Positions 11,627 to 23,859 of a stretch of 64,000 nucleotides of DNA are shown here, one piece after another. Source of the stretch: Gambelia wislizenii. Taxonomy: Eukaryota > Chordata > Lepidosauria > Squamata > Crotaphytidae. Under the pieces are notes generated by a model that ran no database searches, was not told where the DNA came from, and was given only the letters and a program-made list of their open reading frames with translations. A program made the position numbers and the translations under genes. The first letter of the stretch is position 1. Every line of letters starts with the position of its first letter. The stretch covers positions 35,028,501-35,092,500 of the forward strand of contig JAUMIR010000003.1 in NCBI GenBank assembly GCA_030847615.1, read 5' to 3'.

Positions 11627-12672
11627 AGATGCTGGGTATTAAGCTTTAGGCATTTTGCTTATAAGATTTGTCACATTCAGACAACAGAGAAATAAAAATA
11701 AAATACCTTCTCTGGCAATTAGCAGTTTGTTGCTAAGGGGCCAGGGTTTGTTTTTGTCAGACCGGGAGAACAATCACAGCACTTGCCTCCCTTCCTTCTA
11801 TTGCTGCATCAATAGATACCTCACAGCAAAGCTTGCTGACAGTTGCTTCTCCATTTCCTTTTGCAAAGGTTGGCCTTGGCCAAGGAGACACTGTGCCCCA
11901 CTGCCCATGTGAATGCATTCTAACACCAGGTTCTTCTTTCACTCTTCAGCAGCCTTTCTCTCCTACCTGGCAGGCGTCCCTTCCAAGCATTGTCTTATCA
12001 CCAACACAACACAGCTCATTCATTAGCAAAATGCCTTTCAGAGCCAACAATGGGTCCTGACAAATTGTGGCTGCCATGTCTATAAATAAACTTGAAATGT
12101 CAAGGGCCAAGGGATTTGCCTACCATCCAGAGCCTTTAAAAGCAGGGGTGGGGAGTGTTGAGGCAAAAACAGCAGGGCCCAAATTCATATTTTTTGAGTG
12201 CAGAGATGCAAATTTGATGTTGAAAACTGGCAGAATCCTTGTTTCCCAAGCCGATGCAAACACTGGAACAATGGCTGTCTGTATCTTGATGTGGGCTCTT
12301 AAGATTTTGATCAGGGACTCTGCCAAACCATCTGCAAAGTGAGACATTTGAGTCATGTCTGAAGATGTTTTACAAAGTCTCATAATAGCCACCTTCCCAC
12401 TCCTTTTCAAAGTAATGGTGCTTAACAAAATACTTCTGTGGGAATGAGCTTAGGTTTTACATGGATTATTTTTTAATGGTTTTAATACCCAAATGAGCAT
12501 GCCTGTAGTGCTTACAAATTATTCCATTTTCTAATCTGTATCTTATATGCAATAGAGGGGGCTTGGCTGGATATCTACCACAGAATGGCCCCATTATTTG
12601 TCTCTGTCACCTGTCATGTTAAATTCTCACCCTCTGTACAGTGAGTTCAAGAGTGGCGCACATATGAGAACT
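11627..12672. other. No gene recognised; intergenic
   Basis: An open stretch at 12067-12342 has no splice context or recognisable motif, and I do not call it a gene. No repeat family was recognised. Confidence 0.45.
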
Positions 12673-13285
12673 AGGGGTTATTTAGATGACAAAAAAATCC
12701 TCAAAGAATGTGGGCAGAATACCTTTTGTCCAGATGAGCTCCTGCCGAGATTCAGCATTTTGGGAAGAAGGGGGACTGAAAACTCCAAGTAGTTCGCAAT
12801 AACACCTTTAGCTGTTTCTCGAGATCTTTTTTTAAAAGTACGTGAAAATGCACATAACAGGCCATCTGAACAACCAATTTGAATTGGGGCACATCCAGGA
12901 AGTCAAAACATGATTGGTGGGATGTGCGTAGGGGCTGGCTTGCTGGCAACAAAAACATTGTTGTTTTCAGGGACACAATTGAGCACTATTTTCAAGTGGC
13001 AGAGCAAAAAAAAAGTTTTTAAGCAGAAGATTGCTCTTCCGCATCTGTCATTTAATGGGAAAAAGATGGGGGGAATGGAGGGAGCTTTTCAGGAGATAAT
13101 AAGGCAGGTAATTCACTCGCGGCCACCATTTTTTTTTCACGGGCATGCTCTGTGTGAACTGCAAACTCAGATAGCTTTCCATGCCAGTGATCTTGTGAAT
13201 GAATCGTGCAGACAAATTAACACTGCTGCGATAGTGAGGTAATGCACTATTTTCCGCAATTAATTCTTCCGTCTAACTGAACCCC
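12673..13285 (+). mobile_element. About 600-bp terminal-inverted-repeat element, copy 1
   Basis: The left end aggggttatttagatgac pairs imperfectly with the right end cttccgtctaactgaacccc. Family hallmarks include aagaaggggg near position 100, a run of A/T, gattgg, ggcttgctggca, and a cttttaatggaaaaa-like middle. Sisters lie at 16906-17474 (reverse), 19160-19765, 34000-34684 (reverse), 36192-36757, 59798-60434 and 63676-64000. It codes for nothing recognisable. Confidence 0.6.
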
Positions 13286-13514
13286 AAGTCTATTTATTTT
13301 TACAGTAACAATAACGGTGCGAGATATGTTAGATCTACAGTGTATGACAAGCCCAAGATCATCCCAAATATTCTGGAAACAGGAAGGGGGAAAGGCTGAA
13401 ATAACAATGCATTGAAATAACAATGGAACACCATCTCCTCAATTCGTGAGCAAGGTAGAATTGGAAAAGGAACTTGAGAAAAACAACTGTAGTTGAAGAC
13501 TCCAATGTAATTGG

Positions 13515-13517
13515 TTT

Positions 13518-13560
<43 letters not shown>
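13515..13560 (+). repeat. (TTTC)n microsatellite
   Basis: About eleven perfect ttct/tttc units in a row. Confidence 0.97.
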
Positions 13561-13561
<1 letters not shown>

Positions 13562-13599
13562 GGGAAGGAAAGTATGGTGTGGATTTGGTCTTGGTGGGG

Positions 13600-14202
13600 C
13601 AAGTAGGAGGTAAACTCAATGCCATAGCCCAAATCTATGGGGGAGAGTGTTTTCCAGAGATGGTATTAGCCATAGACAGAGTAACACCAGGCTCAATTTT
13701 TTAAAGAACTGAGCATGCTGTTTGACATTGGACTCTGGGGCTTCTTCTGTTTCTTTCTAAAGGTCATTTCAGCTGCACTCATTTAAAATAGTGCCATCAA
13801 GACAGCACTTTGAGGCAGATGTCCAAACCTCACTCGGCAGAATGAGGAAGAAAGCCTCAAATGCAGAAGGGACAGCTTACTATATTTCGAAATAACTGTT
13901 GGAATATATCTCAGGAAAGGTGGGAGGCCTAAAAGCATAAGGTCCAAGTAGCTAACTACACCACCATTCCCGTTCATGTGATTATCCAAGCTCCATAGAG
14001 ATAACCCACATGACTGCTCATCCCTTAATATGGTCTAGATGTGACCAGTAAACACATCACTCAAAAGTCCATGTCACTGTAAAGAGTTCAGTGCCAAAGC
14101 AAACCACATCTAGGGCCATCATCTTCCATGATATTGGATCCCAGTCATCTCATTGCTATGTGCCCAGGGCTGCCCACTAAACCATTCACTCCAAGGACTA
14201 AC
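13600..14202. other. No gene recognised; intergenic
   Basis: Nothing supportable is seen on either strand. Confidence 0.45.
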
Positions 14203-14345
14203 TCACACAGAGTCATAGAACTGGAAGGTATCCCAACAGCTATCTAGTCTAACCCTTTGCAAGTGCAGGAATCCTTCACTAAAGGGATCTTAGTGATGGG
14301 CTATGAGGGTCATCCACCTATCCCATCACTATCACCAAATGTGAG
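14203..14345 (-). mobile_element. Diverged CR1-like 3' end
   Basis: The pattern agagtcatagaactggaagg, then ctagtctaaccc and ctttgcaagtgcaggaat is a decayed CR1 terminus and downstream part. It is more diverged than the other CR1 copies, suggesting an older insertion. Confidence 0.6.
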
Positions 14346-16905
14346 AACATCCTCCTGTTCCACCACTGTGGTATCAAATATTGGGACCTTCTAGGTTTCC
14401 TTATGATCTTAGGGGATAGTTGGACTACAGCTACCATCATCCTCAAACAGTATGGTAAGTTTCTATTTTGGCTGGTAATAATGGGATCTGTAATACAACA
14501 CATCTGCAGGGCAATACATTTAATGCAGTTAAGGCATTTTGCCATTACAGTTGTGTTCTCCCCTACATTGCAAGGAATCCAATTGCAATGTTTCAGTCTT
14601 ACTACAATTCTTGGAAGTAAGTTAGGCTAAGGTGAACACTTTGGACTTGAATTTCCTGCAGCCACATGTCATACCACAGCCTCTGCAGTGCACTGGCCTT
14701 GATACATACAAAACTCATGCATGTATAAGGAGTCAGTTATGAAGGAAGCCCACATGTATTAATCACAACTTCTCCATTAAATCCATAATAAGAGGGGGAC
14801 GAACTCCCTGCTCCTTTCATAGTTTCTGCTTACAGGAATATTAATAGAAACATGGTAATTCATAAATTCATGCACCATTCATAACAGATATAATCATTGC
14901 ATGACCTAGTATCTGTACAAAATGTCTCAGAAAGTGAACTCAGATATTGTGGGATTGTGCCTGTAGAAGTACAATCAAGATATTCCTGTGTCAAGTTTCT
15001 ATTTGAGTGGTTGACTAAGAATCGACTTCTCTTTCTTGGAACTATGCAATTTAAAGATCTCAGACCATCAGACTAAAAGTTTCAAACTTCCTCTGCCCTC
15101 AATCCATATTATTAGGTAAAGGGTATATTTCTCAGTGTTTTGCTCAACAGCACACCCCCAAATCACCCAGTCACCATGCTGTTTCTCTACCACAATAAAT
15201 AAAGAGGATAATTCCTCATGTTTTACTGCAGAAGACCATGGAAACCTGCATATGGGACAGCTCTTCCAGAAACTTCTTCTTCTTATGGTTAACTGTAATC
15301 AGATGATATTCTGATAAATACACAATTTTCAAACACAGCGTTAGAGAGGAGGAGTGCACAACCTTGATTCACCGGAAGTCAATGGTGGTGACAGAGGTGA
15401 CTGTGGCATGGGAGGAAGCAACCTCCCGTCCCCAGGCCTGCCTCCAAGGTCTCACTGCTTTAGGCAAAAGACAAGATGGTGCCTGTTAGTGTGCCCTACT
15501 ACCCCTCCCTGTAATATCTCATAATTGGAAATACTGGACACTTTGAAGGGGCCAGGTAGACTGTGGTGATCCAAAAAGGAGGTCAGGTGGAGGTCACAAG
15601 GACCTGGAGTGTGTCTTAGAAATATTTTAGCAAGAAAGCCCAAACTGGGATTGAGCGGACAAAGCCATTAAGGAGCTATGTGCCAATTCCTTCTTGGGCA
15701 CCTCAGCAATGAGTCACCCAACCTAAACAATCAAGTGACCTTTCCAACCCCATTCCCAAGGAACTATCCCCTCGAAACCTCCTCTTATCCTGCAATGTGA
15801 GGTTGTCATAAACCAATCAAATCCAATCGCTCAGCCATTAAGAGCAACCAGCTAAGTTTCAGTTTCCTTTGTTTATATGGTGGGAAACCCATCTAAGCTT
15901 TGTCCTAGCTACCCATCAGGATATGAAGCAGGGTATAAATATTAGTCCTCTAACAATAGGGAGGTGTTCCACTGTGGACGAGACCAGCCACTCTCTTTCT
16001 CGGCATGCCCCCTGGGTCATAACTTCCAATGCCACCATCAGGCTTCTAAGTACTTCAAAACTCTGTTCTTCAAGACTGGTAACTAACGCTCTATTTCCCA
16101 AATCTATCCCTCTATCCAACCTTTCTGCTTCACTCTTTGACAGTTTTGTGTGGTCCTTGTGAGTGTGTGCTGCGTGTACGGATGCTTTTTGTGCTATTTT
16201 GAATAAAAACATTTTATTTCACTTTAACCTGGAGTTCTCTGCAGTTAGTCCTGGTATACATAGATGAAAAGATCCCAAAGTTACCTGCTTCTTGCAACCT
16301 TCCATTTGAGCTAATAATAATTCTCCCATCTATATTTTTGGTTTCACGAGTGGGACTCAAAGCATGCCCCACTTCTTAGGACAACATGCCATCACCACTA
16401 ATTCTATGAGCAGAATTGTACCAAACCTGCAACTGAAATCTGACTTCAACCAAGGAATGGCTACTTCCACCATATCTGAAGGCAGCAAGTTAGGAGGCTC
16501 AGGGGAGATGGGAAAGAAGCTCTGAGCTCTGCTCCTACCTCATGTGTCAGAAAGCCAGGCATCTTGGAAACTGGAGCTCAAAAAAGTATCCTCTACTGGA
16601 GGCAAAGTACTGGAAAATGACTCTATTCCCTAGTCTTCTTTTAACTGTATCGTGCCAGTGACAGTAGACTCAAAATTTGAGCTACCAGGCGTAGTACAGC
16701 ACACACTAAAGTGTAGGCAACGTGCTGCCTAGGGTTCACATGCAGCCCCCATGTCCGGCTGTCCCACTCCCCAAGTATTTGTTGTCTTTGTTGAATTTGC
16801 TGCTGCTGTGACTGTAATGGTAAGTAGCAAATATGTTGTTGCTTTTCCTTTAAAACAAAGTCTGTGTTTTCTACCCACCTCGTTTATAAGTGATATTGCA
16901 TTCCC
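14346..16905. other. No gene recognised; intergenic
   Basis: This is a long unassigned stretch. Open frames at 15869-16212 overlap on both strands without motif or splice support. No repeat family was recognised with confidence. Confidence 0.45.
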
Positions 16906-17474
16906 AGGGCTAGTCTATACAAGGCGGGGGAGCAGTACCTCGCAGTAATGGCATTTTGCAGCAGCAGTTACTTGTTTTGATGATGTTTTGGGCCCCAGAA
17001 ACACCCATAAGCTTTGAATGCCAGATGGCGGCTATGAGTGATTTACTCGCATTAGTACTTTGCCGCCACCAAAAATGTTTCTAAGGTGCGCTGGAGCAAT
17101 AAGAGTGATTTTTCAAGTAAAAAGTACGGGGGGAACACCCTTGCTCACTATGGCAAAAAATTCAACATGGTGGCAGCAGGCACTTGCCCTGTTAGCAAGT
17201 CCTGGCCCCCGCACTTGCCCAGACAATCAGCTTTGCACATCCTCTTCAAAGTGAATTGCTTGTGCTAACAAGCAAGAATGCACACACCCCTCCCTGTTTA
17301 AAAAAAAAATAAGAAAAACTATGGGAAAAACTGTGAAGGCTTTTCCAACGTTGTTTTTGCCATTTTGGGTCCCCCTCCTTCCGAATACTGCGGATTGATG
17401 TGGGATCCCATTTAGATAGGTCATATCCCCAGAGAATTCCACGAGGTTTATTTTCACCATTTAAATAGTGTCCC
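16906..17474 (-). mobile_element. About 600-bp terminal-inverted-repeat element, copy 2 (reverse)
   Basis: Its ends are agggctagtctatacaagg and caccatttaaatagtgtccc. The conserved middle is reversed (ggtccccctccttccgaata, aacaagcaagaatgcacaca). It belongs to the family described at 12673-13285. Confidence 0.6.
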
Positions 17475-17954
17475 AGAAACCACCCTAAAGCATGGCTGTA
17501 CCTATTGACAAGCTGCATGGGGAGCACATACCTTGTTTACAGGGAAAGTGGAACTTCTTTTACTATGGTGGTAGTAGCAGAGAAGAGGGCTGGTAGAGGG
17601 TTGCCAAAACAGACTCTCAACCCCCAGAAATTGCCACCCATGCACTGCAGTATTGCACAAGAAAAGTGAAACTAACTCCAAAGATATCTTTCTGCTGAGC
17701 CAGGAGCCTATGCAACTCAACCCACGAAAACTCCCTTGCATAAGCAATTCAAGAGGAGCTCGGGTGGTTATTTTCCTTCCATTCATGACTTTTTGGATTA
17801 AACTCTCTTTTCATAAGTAGCCAGCCAGGTGCTTCTGGAAAATTAACAAGCAGGACATGAAGGCAAATAGCTATGCCTGATTATTTATTCCCAGAATTGT
17901 ATATTTAGAAGTATACTCTCACTGAATATTGAACCTCGACTGAGCTATTAGCCA

Positions 17955-18480
17955 TCATATTTCCAATATCTATGTATGGTTGTGAAAGCTGGACAGTGAA
18001 GAAAAATGACAGGGAAAGAATCAATTCATTTGAAATGCAGTGCTGGAGGAGAGCTGTACAGATATCATAGAATGCGAAAAAGACAAATAAATGGATTACA
18101 GATGGAATCAAGGCTCAACTCTCCTAGTGCAACGCAGTCATTTTACCTTCTGTTCTGCCTTATCACATGACATCATCATTCCTCAGTAGTTCTTCAGTTC
18201 TGGTCTCGTGGGAGATGGTTGTATATTTTACAATCTGGTTGCACTCCCACTTTACTTCCCCATCAAATGAGCCTCTAAACTGAGGCTATTGTAATTTGGC
18301 CATTTCATGAGATGACATGACTCAGTAGAAAAGACAATGGTACTTAGTAAACTGGAAGGCAGTTGGAAATAACAAAGACCACATGACAGGCAGGTAGACT
18401 CAATCAAGGAAGCCACAGCCCTGAGTTTGCATGACCTGAGCAGGCCTGCTGATGATAGGGTGTCCTGCAGATCTTTCATT
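17955..18480 (+). mobile_element. RTE-type LINE fragment interrupted by a foldback piece
   Basis: The + strand reads YGCESWTVKKNDRERINSFE and then CWRRAVQI, the C-terminal RT-associated segment of RTE/BovB LINEs. At 18320-18480 the frame-independent tail resumes with ggcaggtagactcaatcaag. Positions 18115-18265 resemble the foldback at 21127-21330 and probably represent a later insertion. Confidence 0.7.
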
Positions 18481-19159
18481 CATAAAAATCGCCATACATT
18501 AAAACAGACTTCACAGCAATTAGCAACAATAAGTGAGCTATCATGGTTAGTGCCCATTAATAGACATATACACCTTTAACATGTTGGAGGAACATGCCTT
18601 GTTTGTGATAAATGGAAAGAAAAATAATTATCTTAGGGATTAGAAAAAAAGTTATGAATAAGTTTTCTTTTTAAAAATAGAATAAGAAAACTATGTACAT
18701 AGGTCAGAGGAAGGTTCAGAAACTTGTTCCATAAAATGAAGTTGTGAAATGCCAGAAATAGGACAAAAAAATGCTGAATTTTGTCCAAATTAATTCCAAA
18801 ACATTGTAAAACATATGTTAATAATTATGATGAGTTGGGTGACTGTTACCAAAAAAAAAAGTTCAATTTTGGGGGGAAGGAAAAGATACAGGCTTTTAAG
18901 ATATGATCTGAAGTAATTTACTTGCTGAATAGCTAGGAAATAAGGTATGTAAAAAAGTTCATCATTAAAAGGCCATAAATTTATAGTCCAACATGATATT
19001 TTAAAACTGTAGCAATTCTCCCTCTCCATGTCAAGTGAATGTTTAAAATCCTAAGGCAAGATGACCAATTAGTTGATCACAGAGTTTTTCATCTGGAAAT
19101 AGTTCATTATTTTTATATCACAACTGTTCCAGAAAAGTAAATGACCATTTCCAATCTGA
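18481..19159. other. No gene recognised; AT-rich intergenic
   Basis: AT-rich sequence with no supportable feature. Confidence 0.45.
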
Positions 19160-19765
19160 AGGCTTGTCTATACAGCAAAAATACTCCTCATAGAATTCAA
19201 GGAGAATACGTTTGGGATCCTGCATTAATCTGCCATATTTGGAAGGAGGTGGGCAAAAAACTCCTGCCTTTGCAGCTTCTCCTGTATTTTTAAAATAATG
19301 CATGGGAATGTGCACTATTGCTCAGTAGGACAACTAATCTGCATCACTGTGCATTCTCAGCATGAACAGCTGATTGGTCAGATGTGCACAAGGGGTGGAG
19401 CTTGCTGGCAAGGCAGTGCTCAGAACTGCCATGTTGGATTTTCACTATAGCAATTGTGCACTGAGGTGACAAAACAGCCTTCTTTTTCCTTTATTTCTAT
19501 TTTTTAAATGGAAGATCGCACTTCTGCACCATGGATTTGCTTTAAAAATAAAACTGCTCGGCGGTGGCAACTGGCAACAATAAAAACCTGAGTAATTCAC
19601 TTGCACCTGCCATCTTGACTTGCATGTATGCCTGTTTGAACAACAGACGTGTCTGGCTTCACTTGCCTGAGATCTTGAAAAAAATGTGGAGACAAATGAA
19701 AGCTGCTGCGAATTGGCGTTACTGCATATCAATGCACATTGTATTGCCTCATACAGACGAGCCCT
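19160..19765 (+). mobile_element. About 600-bp terminal-inverted-repeat element, copy 3
   Basis: Left end aggcttgtctatacagc and right end catacagacgagccct are inverted repeats. Internal landmarks are ggaaggaggtgggcaaaaaa, gctgattggtcagatgtgca, gccatgttggattttcacta and cacctgccatcttgacttgc. It is one of the best-preserved copies. Confidence 0.65.
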
Positions 19766-20117
19766 GACTCCTAATAATATCTTTTGGGAAGCAGATTCAC
19801 TGCTCAGATCAACAGCATAAGTGATCTCACATTGTCCAAGTATGCCTTTTTTGGGAATAGAGATTGGAAAAGTTACTTTTTAAGACTGCCATTTCCAGAA
19901 TCTCCCAGCAGCACAGCCATTACCATTAGGCAAACTGGATCAAGAGTTCACCTGGTAGCTAAGTTGGTCTGGTGCCAAGATGTTTTGATTGCTTTGGAAA
20001 CAGAACAGTAAACACTGTAACTTTTGTGAGGGAAGTAATAGTCGGCTAAGGACCAATCTATATAGTAATTGGCACCAATAAGAGCAGCCATAGAGAGGAG
20101 GTTTTGTCACAACTGAC

Positions 20118-20652
20118 TGGTGGCTCATCTACATGAATCAGGATACACCAGCGCCCTACTGGCGTATCCTGGCTGCAGGTCTGGCTGTTCCTCCCCCATT
20201 CTCTCCACGAAATGGGAGGACGTCCAGATGGGTGCACCAGTCCATTGCTGCAGCCACCACTGGTGTCTCGCTCTCTCTGAAAGCAGGAAGCTGGCCCGCA
20301 ACATGTGACCAAGGCCCCTACATGTGACCAGCCTTGAACACATGCTGTGGCCCTGCTTCCTGCTTTGGAGAGAGCAAGAGGGACCAGTAGCTGCAGCAAT
20401 GAACCGGCCTGCTGAAATGGGCTCCTGTGGTCATGTGGGGCCTAATCCATTCTTTCCCAGCAGGAATGGATTTAAAGCAGCAATGTTTAAAAAATGCAGT
20501 AAAGGGCCCTACCCTATTCCTCCCATCTTTGCCCCAGTGGTGGTGAGGACTGCCCAGGGGCAGAACATGGCAAATGCCCTGTATCATCAGGACTGCAGGT
20601 TTCTAAGACTGGGGTCAGATGGGGTATATTGCCCATGTAGACAAGCCCTGGG
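20118..20652. mobile_element. Terminal-inverted-repeat element with a large internal inverted repeat
   Basis: The outer ends ggctcatctacatgaatcag and gcccatgtagacaagccct are inverted and resemble the ends of the 600-bp family. The interior differs: about 70-bp arms around 20240-20310 and 20340-20410 (for example gctctctctgaaagcaggaa against ttcctgctttggagagagca) form a foldback. Confidence 0.5.
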
Positions 20653-20934
20653 TGAGAACAAGTTAAATTTTCACTGTCCAACCTCATGCCACAAGGGTTG
20701 CCCAGGAATTCCCAGCTGCTATTCACATAACAAAAATTGTATTCAGCCAGTAACCATCAGATGTAAAATTAACATCTTACCGTGGTGTTAGGACAGATAT
20801 ATTGTTATGGGGTGGGTTGAGGGTTGCTCTTTGGGAAGGCAGGGCTGAGTTCTTAAGTTACCTTGGCAATGTGGGGGAACAGCATAAGTGCCCCCACTTT
20901 CCAGTACTGACAATATACTGCTTTCCCCTAAATT

Positions 20935-21055
20935 GGAGCACAGGAAACTTTATTTTTGGGAGTACAGTTTCCAGAATCCCTCAGCCAACATGGCCATTGG
21001 CTACCCTGGTGAGAGGGGGATTAAGAGAGTTGTAGCCCCATAAGTAGTTTTTCCA
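20935..21055. repeat. Short foldback repeat with tttttgggagtacagtttcc core
   Basis: Its halves are tttttgggagtacagtttcc and gagttgtagccccataagta, in inverted orientation around catggccattggctac. Fragments of the same family occur near 1170-1250, 19865-19930, 25425-25545, 32425-32510, 37105-37170 and 58860-58985. Confidence 0.5.
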
Positions 21056-21126
21056 AGGTCTCCCCAGTAAGAGGTTTATTATACAAAGGAAGGAAAGCAG
21101 AAGTGCAGCCTGATAATAGTACCTTC

Positions 21127-21330
21127 CATTCTGCCTTATCGCATGATGTTGCCATTCTTCAGATGTTCTTCCATTCCAGTCCCATGGGAGACAGTGGTAA
21201 ACACAAGTCTTTATTCTAACAGATTTTCAAGTTACAAAAAAGACTTGCGTTTACCACCATTTCCCATGGAACCGAAATGGAAGAACAACTGAAGAACGCT
21301 GATGTCATGCAGAAAGGCAGAATGGAAAGC
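21127..21330. repeat. Foldback element with about 85-bp arms
   Basis: The left arm (ccattctgccttatcgcatg ... ttcttccattcc ... cccatggga ... gtaaacacaagtcttt) is the reverse complement, with few mismatches, of the right arm (aaagacttgcgtttacc ... tcccatgga ... aaatggaagaa ... ggcagaatgg). A related fragment sits inside the RTE copy near 18115-18265. Confidence 0.7.
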
Positions 21331-22261
21331 GAAACGTTCTAGTTGCTCTGCCGCTTTACTTCCTCATGTGATAAGGGTCTGAGAGTTGACACCACTGTTA
21401 AGTTCTTACTTTCTCATGCAATAATGTGCATTTATTACACTAAATGTAGAGTAATAATTCCTTGATATATTTGCTTTGCAAATTTGTAATGTTTGCTAAG
21501 GGATGATGAAGACTGCAATAAGGTCTTTTAAAAGAAATATTGTTGTTAGTTATTAAGAATGTTGCATATAGAAAATGGAAAATAACTGAATGAGGAAATA
21601 ATAAAATCTGAATAACTGCACCTAAATATAAAATACATTTAAAGCAACTACTGTACAAAGTTCTAGTCCAAATATAAATCAGAACATAATGTAAATAACA
21701 GAAGTGTGACTCTAAGCACACAAAAAAAGAACACATGTTTTATGAATTTAAAAGTTTCCAGCATAAATAGAATGAATCATGAGGTTTATATGAAAGCAGA
21801 GAAGTGTCTGTTCTTTATAAATGTTTGGAACAATAATTTTGCATATAAAGTAAGTTGTTTTGCTTAAAAAAAGTAGGCGACTTAAATTGAAAGCTCTAGT
21901 TTAATACACACATTTTCTAACAGGTGTCCAAATCCTTTTAAAAACAGTTGAGAAAAAATACAACTGTAGTCATAAAAATCTAAAGGTAATATGTAATACA
22001 AATAGCACTTTTATTAAAACATCAACCAGGCAGTATCTCCAGGATGTGAGCAAGCTTTCAAGTTCTGCAGAATTTTTCTGTGGTCTTTATGTTAAACAAA
22101 TTAGTGGTGGAGCAAGCAAGAAATATTAGTCATAGTGGAAAGGCCCCTAATTTGTAACAGATTGGAGAGCAGAAGGATTTAGACTGGAATCCTATGCATG
22201 TCTACTTGGAAGTAACTGATTGTACATATTTCCCTGAGAGAGTACATTCCACTGAACTCAG
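21331..22261. other. No gene recognised; AT-rich intergenic
   Basis: AT-rich DNA without supportable exon or repeat. Confidence 0.45.
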
Positions 22262-22434
22262 TGGGGAACATACAGGATTGCTGTATGATCAATGACTTGG
22301 ATGAGGGAATCGAGGGCGTTCTTAACAAGCTTGCAGATGACACCAAATTGGGAGGGGTAGCTAATACCCCAGAAGACAGGATCAGAATTTAAAATGACCG
22401 TAACAGATTAGAAAGCTGGGCCAAAACTGACAAA
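22262..22434 (+). mobile_element. CR1 RT fragment
   Basis: gatcaatgacttggatgagg and gcagatgacaccaaattggg encode INDLDEG...LADDTKLGG, matching 55322-55460. The fragment ends where a Tigger-like MITE begins. Confidence 0.8.
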
Positions 22435-22625
22435 ATGAATAACCCCATATCCACAGATTTGAAAATATTCTTAAAAAAATAATAATCCAAAAAGCAAACC
22501 TTGATTTTGCCATCTTATATAAGGGACACCATTGTGCTATGCCATTGCATATAATGGAATTTGAGAATTCAAGGATTTTGGTATCCATGCAGGGTCCTGG
22601 AACCAAACCCCAGCGAATATGAATA
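22435..22625 (+). mobile_element. Tigger-like MITE, partial
   Basis: It shares the middle (ccttgattttgccatcttat, gggacaccattgtgctatgc) and right part (gggtcctggaaccaaacccc, agcgaatatgaa) with the full element at 61940-62171. Both tips are degraded, and the right tip joins a SINE. Confidence 0.75.
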
Positions 22626-22635
22626 TGAATATGAA

Positions 22636-22915
22636 GGAGCCCTGGTGGCGCAGTGGTTAAATGCCAGTCCTGCAAGTCACCACATTGTAAGTTCGATTCC
22701 AGCAGGCTCCAAGGTTCACTCAGCCGTCCATCCTTTTGTAGGTCGGTAAAATGAGTACCCAGCTTGTGGGGGGCAATTAGCTAACACACATTGGAAACTG
22801 CTTAACGCAGTGTAGATGTGTAAACTGCTATTGCTTAAAAACAATTTGTAAGCCGCTCTGATAGCCTTGAGGCTGAAGAGCGGGATATAAATAATAATAA
22901 TAATAATAATAATAA
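22636..22915 (+). repeat. Sauria-like tRNA SINE
   Basis: It is full length from ggagccctggtggcgcagtg to gaagagcgggatataaataa, followed by an (aat)n tail. The A box- and B box-like segments are visible (gtggttaaatgcc; gttcgattccagc). Confidence 0.88.
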
Positions 22916-23436
22916 CAACTATTTGTTTAAAAAGCTAAATAGGTCTCAGTCTTTAGATACTCTTGGTGTAAACTTCAACTTCACATACTCTCCAACTGTC
23001 CTGATTTGGCAGGGGCAGTTCTGATGAACCCTCTGGTATCCCACCTTTTCAGCTGCTTCTAAAATGTCCCCGTTGCCCTCTCCTCCCCTTCCTCCCTTTG
23101 TTCTCAGCTTTCTTATATTGCTGCAAACTGATAGCCTGACCTCACTCAGAGGGGAAAACGGCAAAGCAGCAAGCACGTTCCCTCTTGCTTATTCACAACT
23201 CTGAATTCACCCCAGCTGGCTTTGTTTTTAACCACTTCGGACTGAGGCGAAAAGTGATCATTAAAAACAAAGCCAGTTGAGGTAAATTCAGACCGTGGAA
23301 GCGAAGAAGCTTCCATTTCTGAACCATTTTAAAGGTTGTGGGGAATTGGGACAGGAACTCAGGGCCGGTTTAAGGCACCCGCGATGCCAGCATCCACAGG
23401 GGGCCCCCTCATTGTGGGGGGACCCTTCCTAACCTT

Positions 23437-23805
23437 CCTGCCTGCAAAAACATTAGTAATAATCTGAATATCCTGTACTGTGAATAGCTTAGGTTGAGTG
23501 AGGTTACATTGATCTGAGATAAACATATGGGCCCGCCAAAATAAAGCATTGCAGGGGGTCCCCAAATTCCTTAAACCAGTCCTGCCTGCAAAAATACTAT
23601 TAGTAATAATCTGAATATCTTGTACTGTGAATAGCTTAGGTTGAGTTGGGTTACATTGACCTGAGATAAACATATGGGGCCCTCAAAATAAAGCTTTGCA
23701 GCACCCCCAATTCCTTAAACTGGTCCTGGACCTGAGATAAACATATGGGGCCCCCAAAATAAAGCATTGCAGGGGGCCCCAAAATTCCTTAAACCGCTCC
23801 TGCAG
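23437..23805. repeat. 144-bp tandem repeat (about 2.5 units) upstream of RARRES1
   Basis: cctgcctgcaaaaa starts at 23437 and again at 23581, a period of 144 bp. The pattern tgtactgtgaatagcttagg, then gataaacatatggg and ccttaaacc recurs, and a third partial unit begins near 23729. It ends just before the CpG island. Confidence 0.85.
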
Positions 23806-23859
23806 GTACTGTTCCTTTTCGAAATGCCTCCCCATAATAAAATGTTTTGTGTGGGGAGG

